Shown one piece after another: positions 48,370 to 58,606 of a stretch of 64,000 nucleotides of DNA; position 1 is the stretch's first letter, and each line of letters starts with the position of its first letter. Made by a program: the position numbers and the translations under genes. Source of the DNA: Escallonia rubra (lineage: Eukaryota; Streptophyta; Magnoliopsida; Escalloniales; Escalloniaceae); the NCBI GenBank assembly GCA_033065855.1, contig JAVXUO010000972.1, forward strand, positions 54,197-118,196, written 5' to 3'. The notes beneath the pieces are model-generated. The model was given only the letters and a program-made list of their open reading frames with translations, was not told the origin of the DNA and made no database searches.

Positions 48370-50354
48370 TATATTGATCAAATAAGCGACAGTAAGAATA
48401 CATTCACCCCAAAATTCTGAAGGCATGTTGGCTTGAAAACGGAGTGGACGTGCAATATTAAGGATATGGTAATGTTTGTACTCAACTACCCCATTTTACT
48501 ATTGAGTGGAAACAGGACTAGAAAGCACTCAACGAGTGCAATACAATATTGAAAGATTTCATTATTGAAGAACTTGCGAGCATTGTCAGATCAAATTTGA
48601 TGTATTAAACATTAGATTCGGTTTTCACCATTGCATAAGAATGAGGAATAAGATGATTTACTTCATATTTAGCATGCATTAAGTAAATCCAAGTGCTACG
48701 ATATAATCATCAACGATCGTTAAAGAATATCGAACACCTGAATATGTAGTTTTTAGGTAAAATCCCCAAACATCAAAGTGCACTAACTAAAGCAAGAAGT
48801 CATTGAAATCATTCTTGTAGGAAAGAAAAAACGAGTTTATCTTGCTAATGGGAAAGTCGTACGGGTATATTTATTAGACATGGAATGATTATTATGTAAT
48901 GCCTTTAGTTTAAAAGATAGATAGGAGACGGAATGACCTATGACCTAAACACCAATGCATGAGCAAAAAATTGGGAACCATGTGTTGTGGTGGATGAAAA
49001 AGACGGGGTAGATGAAACCAAAAGATAAAAATTGCCATGCCGCCTAACCGTCACAAAAATATTCTTCGTATGTGGGTCCCGAAACACACATGTATTAGGA
49101 AGCGATAAATTTGCTAATAGATAATAAGTTGAAGCAAAAGGAGGGAACATGTAAAACATCATTGAGGATAAAATTAAGAAATAAGGGAATCCATATGATG
49201 TGTTAAACTAAGACATGGGAACCATTCGGAAGACCAATTAAAAAGGGACTAGGGAATTTTTGGTATGTTGAGAATAGACTCGTGCCAGGGACCATGTGCC
49301 CTGTGGCATCGGAGTCTGTGATCCATGTAAGGGTGGAAAAAGAAGTATTTGCAAGACAAAATGGCTTACCAGTAAGACTAGCCAATGAGTGAGAGATACC
49401 AAATGGAAGTAAAGAGAGTAGTCGTGAAAGTTGTGCCACAATAAGTGTGGGTGCAGGAAGGATAGCTAGCGGCATAGGCAAAGGTCCTAAACAAGCAACA
49501 TTGGCTTGAGAGAAAATATGATTAGAATAGGAATTGTTGCTGCGAGTACAAGAACCACCATGGTTTGAAGTAAAATCGCCTCATTGAGAAGATTGGTTGC
49601 CACGATGATTCCACCAAGAAGGGTATCCATGATTCTTCTAACAAAGAGACTCAAAATAACCATATGTGTCATAGTGTGAATAATGATATTGAGGTCATAT
49701 GTTGCTGGAATCAACTAAATGTTATGATCGAGAATGTAGGGAAAAACAGAAAGTGAGTGTTGTGAAGCTATAACAACTTGTTCAGGAAGATAAGGTCGAA
49801 AATCTATTAGAGAGCGTTGCATTTTTTCTTGGAGCAAGAGAGACTTCACCTTGTTTATGGGACACATTAAAAGAATCTGGCTACGCGCAGCTGCATATGA
49901 GGGATTAAGACTTTGAAAAAAAAAATCTATTAGCTCATCGGATTCAAGTAACTTGGTAAGCGTCTTTATGACGCCACATATGCTGGATGGAAAGGGAACG
50001 GTAGGAGGCTATTTCGTCGTTAAAGCCTTTAAGTGTAGTATAGTATGCAGAGACAAAATGAGTTCCTTGTGAATGATTTGAAATAGCACTATTAATTTAA
50101 AAAGTTAGAGGCAAATTTTGTTGAGAAAAGCTATGACGTAAATTGTCCTAAATGGCATTAGCACCATTAGTCCTAAGGATGCTATTGGCAATAGATGGAA
50201 TGGTAGAATGTACCAACCAAGAATGTACCATACTATTGTAGTGAAGCCAAAAAGAATGATTGGGAGAGTCGATAGCGGGTTGAGAAATGGAATCATTGAT
50301 AAAGCCGAGTTTATTTTTCACTTTAAGAGCCATTGTAACAACACGACTCCTCAT
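48370..50354 (-). pseudogene. Copia A integrase, protease and gag remnants
   Basis: Right of the inserted element the minus-strand Copia continues. The integrase core region (48400-48900) is heavily mutated. The protease motif reads WITDSDATGHMV at about 49305-49270, with Asp where Gly is expected in the catalytic triplet. The gag N-terminus at 50354-50105 reads FWLHYNSMVHSWLVHS and NAI, typical of Copia gag. Many stops and frameshifts. Confidence 0.75.
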
Positions 50355-50540
50355 GTCGGATAATTGTCACCGGTAAGAAGCTGGGTGACAAGAAGGGTAC
50401 CGGGTTGATCGGATGGATGAAGAAAATATAGAGAAGAAGACTCCAAAGAGCATGCAGTAGCATCATTGGTAAGAAGAAGAAGGGATTTCAGAAGAAGCCA
50501 TGTGAAGAGAATCGAAAAAGAAACTTTCATAAATCTGTTA

Positions 50541-50553
50541 GGCTGATACCATG
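50541..50553 (-). promoter_or_regulatory. Primer-binding site of Copia A
   Basis: On the minus strand CATGGTATCAGCC follows the LTR relic. TGGTATCAG matches the initiator tRNA-Met primer site, and the remainder has diverged. Confidence 0.7.
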
Positions 50554-50883
50554 TAAAGTTAGTCCATTGAATGAAAATTGATTAAATTAATTCTCATTAT
50601 ATAAGCCTATTTATGGACAAGTTCTATAAAATTACAATAAATCAAATAATAAAAAAATAAATGTTCGGTGACCAGGTGTCTTGGCAGTCAAGGTATTGAC
50701 TTGGTGGCCAAGGATTGTAATATGGCTATATTCATTCCACTACACAAGCCTATTTATTGACAAGTTCTATTGAAATTATAATACATCAAATAACGGAAAA
50801 AATGAACAATTTTTAGCCAAATATCTTGATGGCCATGTCCTGACTTTGTGGCAAAGTGTCTTAATTGTCAAGGTCCTCTAATA
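50552..50883 (-). repeat. Two adjacent LTR relics (5' of copy A, 3' of copy B)
   Basis: About 170-bp related sequences at 50552-50721 and 50716-50883 share AAGCCTATTTAT.GACAAGTTCTAT and the GTCTTGGCAGTCAAGG-like region. The second is followed by the purine tract of copy B (TTCCCCCTAAAGTTGGAGC on the plus strand). The two copies thus lie head to tail with their LTRs abutting. Confidence 0.6.
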
Positions 50884-53800
50884 TTCCCCCTAAAGTTGGA
50901 GCATGAAGATTGGACCAACTTAGACATGAGAAACTGAAAATGGTCAAAGTCTTGACTTAGTGGCCAAGGTCTTGTAATGCACCCCCCCAAAAAATGCCTA
51001 ACTTGGACCTAAGAAATTGAAATTGGTCATGATCATGGGATTTAGTAAATAAATATGCAAGTTTATGGTCGGATGGAACTTTGCTCACGTGAATCAATTC
51101 GTGTTGGAACTTGTCATAAAAAACATAGCAATGGATTTCTTTGGGTTGGCAATAATACGAAGAACAGCTTAATTGTCGCAATAAACTGGATAAGGAGTTG
51201 AAGGAGAAAGGCCAAGATCCCAAAATAGATTAGATAACCATGCAACATCACAAATGCAGCAGCCATAGCACAATACTCAACCTCAGCAGAAGAGCAAGAA
51301 ACGGTATAAGCTAGGGTCGAGAAAGATACAATGATTAACTGTAGAAAGACGAGTAATGGGACGACTAGTCATACCTAAATCACAATAAGCTCGAAGAGAA
51401 AGGTCAGAAGTAGATGAGAAAAAGAGACATCAACTAGGAGTAGCTTTTAAGTACCTGCAAGAGGCAATATGGTGCATCGAAGTGTGAATGTCTTGAGTGA
51501 TGAATAAGCTAGCTAAGTATGTTAACTGAGTGCACAATATCAGGCCCAATGACAGTAAGATAAATCAAATGACAAACCATACATCGATAAGAAAAAGGGT
51601 CTGATAGTAGATTTCTGATAGTGTCATATAGTTGCATGTCTTGTTCCATTGGAAATTCAACACGACAAGATCTAAGTTATACCACAATCTACTAAAGTAA
51701 CAAAAGGCTAACCTCTTTGGGAAATAGCAAGACCATTGTGAGAGCGTGCCAAAATACTGCAAATGACCAAGGCCTATAATATGAAACAGGCAATAAAAAG
51801 GGTCTTTGACTTCCCAAATCACAACAATGAGTGATAAGAACAAAAACAGAGGCATTTTCACGATGTAAGATTAACAATGAGTGATCCGCTTATGACTCAG
51901 AAAATCTATATTCAAACAGAGCATTAGAAAATTTAGAAAACTAATTGTGAGATGCTTATTTGAACCCATAGAATGATTTATGCAACCAACAAACAAGAGA
52001 CTCCCCCTTGCAACGATATCCAGGAGGGATACACTTATAGACTTCTTAATGGCGATGACCATCAAGAGATGCATTGTTCATGTCTAACTGATGTAAAGGC
52101 CAACCACGAGCAGTAGCAAATGCCTGAAGAATGCGTATAGTAACAAGTATTACCACTAGGGCAAAATGTATCATGGTAGCTAATGCCTTCACTTTTAGTA
52201 TACCCCTTGGCAACAATACATGCTTTATAACGCTCAATAGAACCACCTGATGGCTTTAGTTAGTCTTTTGTCTTTTACTTTTGTATGTCCCATATTACTT
52301 CTCTAAAAAACTTGGTATATATTTCTATCTTTCACATATAAAAAAAAAATCTGATCACCAATTGAATTTATACAGCCATTTGGAGCCAATAGGTTTTCTT
52401 ACTAGGCAATAAAGAGACAACGGACCATGTGTAGTTGTTGGTAAGAGAAACAATTCCAGCTTGTATAGCATCACGTTATACCTGGGACTTAATAGCCTTG
52501 AAAAAGCTAGTAAGTTCACGAGTAAGGGATAAAGAGGAAAGTAAAGAAAGGCGAGAAGGCAGAAAACGATTATATGCCAACAATTATGCTAAAGGATGTG
52601 ATTTACTTGAACTCACATTTGAAAAAGGATCGGTGTGGTAGCTGAGCAATAGTAGTCTTTAAGGTACGTCGGTGGTGCACGATACAGATGGTTCGTGCAC
52701 TTATTGAAACTAGAGATGCTAACCCAAACCGAAATGTATGTTCTTACGATTGAAATTAGTGGATTTGAAGTACGTCACACATATGTGTACATATACATCA
52801 TGACCATATGTTGTACGTGCTGATCGTGGGCCTGGTAGTGGTGGTGAAGAATGCAATCTCATGTGCGTAGAGGGATGGAATGCGTCATAGATACACGAGA
52901 TGGAAGAATAGAACGTATAACACAGAAGAATCAAGTAATGAAGTGTGATTTCGGTAATTGAGTAATGAAATGTGATTGTGTTAATGCATAAATTGTCCTG
53001 CATATGAAATATTGGATAAAGTCTTGTAGGAAGAACTTTCGAGTATAGATGCAGGAATTGTTTGATGCGAGATTTGCCGCTTAACAAACTGGTAGTTCTT
53101 TTATGAAGATGGTTGTTCGGATAGCCTTGTTGGGCAACGCCAGAGTGTATGTGCGCAGGGAGATCAGGTTGGCGAAAGAGAAGCACCGTTTTGTTTTTTA
53201 GACTTTGGCGCCGTTTCGAGGTGGGGTGAGCGGATGACATGAGGTTGCTTTGTGGTTTTTAAAATAGACGGGTAAATGGTAATATGGTATATTTCCAAGA
53301 GTATTTCGGGGATGAAAATGTTTAGAAACATGTCTGAACACATGATACTTTTAAGATAGAGAGATAGGATGTCTTGGAGAATGAGGATTGGTCGGGGTCA
53401 AAAAAACATGAGGGTTAGCACGTTTAGGAATGAGTGTGTTATTAAGAGGAGCTGCATTAGAATCATGTAGTGGGAGAGGCAAGACTGAGGAGCTGTAAAA
53501 AAAATTGGAGAAATGATCAGGGAACATGGAAGATATTTCGATGATGGGTAACATGTATTTTTCTACCAAGAATGTCAAAAATCTTATAGCCTTTTCATCT
53601 GTAGGCGTGACCAACAAATTGCCAGGGGAGGCTCGTTTATCGAATTCATGTTGAACAGATGTGTTACGTCCAAAAAACAAACGACTAAAGACTTTAAGAT
53701 GAGATAAAGTAGAGGTTTTATGGAAGAGAAGTTCATACAGAGAGTTTCCACTATAAATTGAGGTAGGTAATTTATTGGTTAAGTAACTGCCAGTAAGAAT

Positions 53801-54205
53801 GTATTTACCCGAAAATTCTAAATGCAAATTTGCTTGAAAATGAAGTGCACGTGCAATTTTAAGAAGATGACCATGTTTACACTCGACCAGCCCATCTTAT
53901 TGTGGAGCAGAAACACAACTAGACTATTGAAGCACGCCAAGGGTTCTAAAATAAGGTTTGCTTATTGAAGAATTCACGAGCATTGTCAGATCAAAGTTGT
54001 CTTATGTGGACATTAAATTGGATTTTTTACCATGGCAAAAATTGGGGATAAGATGATTGACTTGATATTTAACATTAATAAGTAAATTCAAATGCTACAA
54101 GAATAATCATCTATCGGGGCGCAAGAAAATGCAGGGTTTTAGAAAGGATCTCAAACATCAAACTGCCCTAAATTAAAGCATGAAGTCGTAGAAATCGTAT
54201 TAGTA
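50716..54205 (-). mobile_element. Decayed Copia element, copy B, truncated, same family as A
   Basis: From left: 3' LTR relic, purine tract, RNase H (51223-50957: KLAYLFTKS, FLRSKLGIF), RT (52246-51871: [15 protein letters not shown]), integrase end (53827-53351: YLTNKLPTSI, FFGRNTSVQHEFDKRA) and integrase core to about 54205. Line by line it parallels copy A but has none of A's insertions. Gag and protease are missing, so it is truncated at its 5' side near 54205. Frames are broken throughout. Confidence 0.78.
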
Positions 54206-54430
54206 GCAAAGAATGGTGGTTAACGGTGCAGTCCAGGGTGAATGACTAAGGGTGTTGGTGGTTTGCCAGGGGTGAATGGTGGAAAGTTTGTTGGTGGTGG
54301 CTGTGGATTTTTGTGGTTGTGATTTGAGGACAAGGTGTGGTAGTGACCGGAGATCGTTGAGGTGGCGGTGATGTTTGTATGCTGTCAACTCACTGCATAA
54401 CATGATGGCCAGTAATTAGTTAGCGCGATC

Positions 54431-56552
54431 TGTTAGATCCTGAATATTTAAATCTGTCAAAAAAAAAAAATTTGACTTCTGTCTTTAAGGGCGTTTTTTG
54501 TAAAAAAAAATTCTCTTAGCGCATGGGTCTAGGAAATAAATTATATTTTTCTTTTCAAAAAGTGGGTTATACTTTTGAAATTAGGTGACCCAATTTAAAG
54601 TTGGGCTTTAATTTGGCACATTTATAAAGTTAGAGAATTTTGGGGACGTAATGAGTATTTTGAAATTCAAATTGTTTAAGAAATATAAGTATATATCTAT
54701 TACGTGTCTGATAGTTACGTACAATACATATTCTATAGGAGCACTAGAAAATTCAGAAGAGTTTGCAAAGAATCCCTAGGAAGAGAGTACTTGGATTTTT
54801 GCAAATTGATTTGAGGTAAGAATTTAATTCGATTATTGAATTAAGATTTGTAGTAGGAACCCTACGAATTTTTATTTTGTCAGAACCTGATTGGAACATT
54901 TGGGTACGTTAATTATTAGGGCTTTTGGTCTAATTGGATTTGAGAGAATCAAGATTTTGGGTTAAATTGTGCAATCAAAGGTAAGGGTTTTATTTTTGAA
55001 AATCTGAATTAGCGTTGGATTAATCATATGTTCATTGGTTTAATCTTTCAATCTAGTTGCCTTTATTCTTTGATAAAATTGATCCTTTCTTTTGGCGTCA
55101 CCGTACAACACACTTTGCACTTTCAATTGAAATTCGGATTGTTTTGATGTCTCGATTTCTATTCCACTGTACGGTAAATTGTGAAATATTTTTCTTTGCT
55201 CGATTTTCGTGCCATTCAAGGGAGCTGTCGAACTAGTTTTGGCTGCCAACTCGTCACCCCGTCTGCCGTCAACTAGAAACGTATCCCACCTTTTGTTGAC
55301 TTCGTTATGCGTGTCAAGTTGTAAGATTTTTCATTTGGTTTATGCTTTTGCGTCACAGGGAACTCTTCTGTTGTTTTGTTTTTGTTCAGCAATGATTCTT
55401 CCTCCATTTGTTTGAATTGAGTTTAAAGCTTTAGTGCTTCTCTTACTTTAATATGTAATAATAATAATGATTGATGTACCCACCAATTCGCTTACTTCTT
55501 TCCTTTCTCCTTAGAAAGGAACAATCAGAGACATTTTTTTTTATTGTTGGCTTCGTGTAACTTACTTGGCAGCTTATCATCTGCAAATTTTCAGCACACT
55601 GTTATCTTTTTGTGTTGCATTTTTCTTGCAACTTTAATTTATCAAGATTGAATTGTACGAAACTCCGATTCAGATAAATCCGTTGAATTCGTACTTTTGT
55701 CCTCTTTGAGTTAAGTCTAATATTAAGCGAGTTCTGAAATTGTTTGAAATATCGTACTTAAATTGGTTTTAAATATCTATTTATCTTTGCACCGTACCAC
55801 TTTATGTAATTTAGAGAAGACAACCATTAGTGCTCTTTGTGTAGACAACTTGTTGGTATCGGATAAATTATTGAATTTATGTGTTAATCATTATGTGAGT
55901 CATGTCACATCGTATGTGACTTTTCTGTTTCTGACTTACTCACGTGAATTAAAACGTGGGCTAGTTCAGTGTAATGAATTAGAGATCGCGATCTTATTTT
56001 CTGAATCTTGTCTCACGTGTCAGTGATGACATGTGTGACCTTATTCTGAATGGCTCTCTAGTATCTGTCTCTATAAAAATATATATTTTAGCATTTTAAA
56101 ATTTGTTCCGACATCTGTTCCGTTAAAATTTTGTACCTCCGTAATCTCATTTTCTCCGACATTCTTGTATTTCGTTTGATTGGTCATTTGAGTTACCTTA
56201 CTAGGCATTTGACTCATTCCCTTATTATTTTCCTTTCAGGTGATCAGTAGGTAAGATTGGAGTATAGGGCTAGATGTGTGACTGAGAGCTAGCGGTTTTT
56301 ATCTCAGAGTCAGTATTAGCATTTTTAGATGTAATAATTAAGACAAGTTGAATTTGCTTAGATTTTATTTTGGAACTTCGTGTCAGAATAATTTGGATTT
56401 TATAAATGCTTTAGGGCGCTATGGCATTTATTGATGTATCTTTGGGTTGATTAATAGATATTCTGAATGACCACTTGGGACAATGTGATATTTTTTAGAT
56501 TTTCTGACTATGTCTATTTGATTTTAATGCTCCCAAAATTCGGGGAGTTACA
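54431..56552. mobile_element. Solo LTR, 2.1 kb
   Basis: The element begins TGTTAGATCC and ends GGGGAGTTACA on the plus strand, flanked by the perfect 5-bp duplication CGATC (54426-54430 and 56553-56557). Read on the minus strand it opens TGTAACTCCCCGAATTTTGG, as many plant Gypsy (Tekay-like) LTRs do, so minus orientation is likely. No gag or pol motif or second LTR was found. Open frames inside (55209-55415, 55763-56026) have no recognisable motif. Confidence 0.85.
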
Positions 56553-56642
56553 CGATCTCTTGTTGGAATTTACATGTATATAAAGATGTACAAAATACTA
56601 ATGATGTTATAGCAAAAAAGAATTTGTTTTACAAATATTTAA

Positions 56643-57110
56643 GGCCTTGTTTGATACAGTTTTTTTTTTTTTCAGTTTTGGAAATTGAAAAAAAAAAGTT
56701 GCATTTGATAACCATTTTTTTTCTTTTTCAGTTGAAAAAACCAGTTTTTAAACTGAAGAAGAAAAAAAAACTCCCAAAATGAGTTTTTTTTTTTGAGACC
56801 ACCACCACCTCCCTCCCACCGCCGTCCGACGGGGACCACCTTCGGTTGCCGGCGGCCAACTCCGGCCACCATTGCCGGCGGCAACCTCCAGCCACCACCG
56901 CCACCACAAACCACCACAAAAAAAAAAACTCAAAATAAAAAAAGGGTTATCAAACACCAAAAAAAAAAAAAAAAAAAACTAGCTTATCAAATACCCACTT
57001 GTTTTTGTAAATAAAAAAAAATTAAGCTGTTCTTTAAATTTTTTATTTTTTGAATTAAATTTTTTTATTTTGTAACTGTAAAAAAAAAAAATTTGTTGTC
57101 AAATAGAGTC
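56643..57110. mobile_element. Harbinger-like MITE, about 468 bp
   Basis: The ends are GGCCTTGTTTGATA and, inverted, GACTCTATTTGACA. A TAA precedes it, but the right side reads TAT, so the duplication is imperfect. The interior (T-tract, CAGTTTT, a CCACC/CCGCCG core at 56800-56920, TCAAACACC) closely resembles the MITE at 37789. Older or more diverged copy of the same family. Confidence 0.72.
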
Positions 57111-57544
57111 TATTTAAGTTTATGGTACGGTATGACATGTTGCATTTTGAAAATTGATGTTGTTCACTGAGGTTAACCTTAACCTAAAAAAGTCCCATTT
57201 CTTTGTTTTTAGGAAAAGAGTTCTTTTTCATAAAGAACCTTAAAATAAAAAACATCACTTGTTTGGAAACCATTTTCAAAATTGAAAATAGGTAAAAAAT
57301 ATAAAAAGAATTCTATATGCTGTTCCAATACCAAATAAAAAAGGACGCATAAACATAAAACACAGGAAAATGATAATAATCAAACATAATGCAACCACCT
57401 CTAAGGAAAGAATTTGGCGACTGAACCGGGCGGCCCCCATGAACCGCCTCGGCGGCGGTTGAAGCTTGAAAGCGTCATTTTTGTGTCTAATAGGTCTAAT
57501 AGGCAGTGAAAAATTAGACACAGCGTTTTTATCTGTCGAAAGTC

Positions 57545-57608
57545 AAAAGTCGATACTGCTTTAGATCTGAGCTTCTCTTCCGGCGTGTACTTCTCACGAT
57601 CTACCGAG
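57545..57608 (+). other. SCL30: Probable 5' UTR exon of SCL30-like gene
   Basis: A pyrimidine-rich leader (GAGCTTCTCTTCCGGCG) ends at ACCGAG followed by GTAAAA, a donor site, at 57608/57609. An acceptor-like TTTAAAG lies just before the ATG at 58441. The exon start is not defined; no clear TATA box was seen upstream. Confidence 0.5.
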
Positions 57609-58440
57609 GTAAAAATCCCACAGCCCTTCTTGTTCCTCGATGCTTATCTGAACGAAAAAGTAAAGGAATATATGATCTTTTATTTCATTTTTGCCTAGGT
57701 CTTGATTTCGACTAGTTTTGTGCATATAACTTTCCTGAGCTCAAGTTTGAGTAATTTCTCGACCATTTTCTTGGAAACCCATTTATCTATCTGAGTGTAA
57801 ATATGTTCTTTCTTTAATCTGGGTGGTGTGGGGTGGGACCGTGGTACGTGGGGGGTCTTTTGTAGCAGAAGTTAATTCCTTAAGTAGTTGTTTTGGGTTT
57901 GATGAGTTATATTAAGCTAACATGGAATTAGTATAACAGAAGAGAGAAATTTCGAATTTTTCATACCGTTTATGGATCTGGATAAATTGTTAATCAGAGG
58001 GAAGTTTTATTGGATGAAATGATCAAAATCCAATTTACGCTTTTGATGAAGTGATTTAGGGATTATTAACATCTTTTTCATGCAAAGGGACGGAGAGGGA
58101 TGTCATGGTGGTACAGAATCTCGATTAACATGGAAAAATTTTTGTTTGTTTTGTGTGGTTCACTGTTAACAAAGCATTGAAGCACGCCTAAATTGGTTTT
58201 GGCTTTCACAATTGAGCTTTACAAATAATACGAAGCTTATGGTTGTCGGGCATTCTAAACCCTTAGAAAGATTTGACTTGTTTGTTTGCAATAGTGGGTA
58301 GAATTTAGTTCGGCTCCACTACCTGTATGGAAATGATACAACTACCTTTTCTTCAAATTTGTTTTTCCTTTTTAAATCAACTCTCTTGCATGTTGTGATT
58401 GTTGATGCATGAATAATGGTCTGTTGTTTAAAGCTGAACT

Positions 58441-58574
58441 ATGCGGAGGTATAGTCCACCATACTACAGTCCTCCAAGGAGAGGATATGGAGGACGACCA
58501 CGAAGCCCCCCAAGAAGGGGAAGCCCCTTAAGAAGAGGAAGCCCCCCGCCTAGAAGGGGATACGGCGGTGGCGG

Positions 58575-58606
<32 letters not shown>

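Larger units (their letters stand above)
38855..50721 (-). mobile_element. Decayed Copia element, copy A, minus strand, host of four nested insertions
   Basis: On the minus strand from right to left: 5' LTR relic (about 50552-50721), primer site (50541-50553), gag (50105-50354), protease (about 49260-49330), integrase (48370-48930 and 42433-42719), RT and RNase H (41464-40205), purine tract and 3' LTR relic (about 40160 down to 38855). Inserted into it are MITEs at 38951-39345 and 39357-40102, a TRIM at 41581-42079 and a gene-capturing LTR element at 42720-48364. Removing them leaves a roughly 4.6-kb element. Stops and frameshifts are everywhere. The lower boundary is approximate and rests on similarity to the LTR relic at 50716-50883. 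Confidence 0.8.

Noticed and set aside
52719..53240. 173-codon minus-strand frame
   Set aside because: It lies within decayed Copia B between RT and integrase parts, has low protein-like character and no motif I recognise.
57276..57521. Minus-strand 81-codon frame upstream of the SCL30-like gene
   Set aside because: It is antisense to the promoter region, has no motif, and the hydrophobic end results from A+T-rich DNA.
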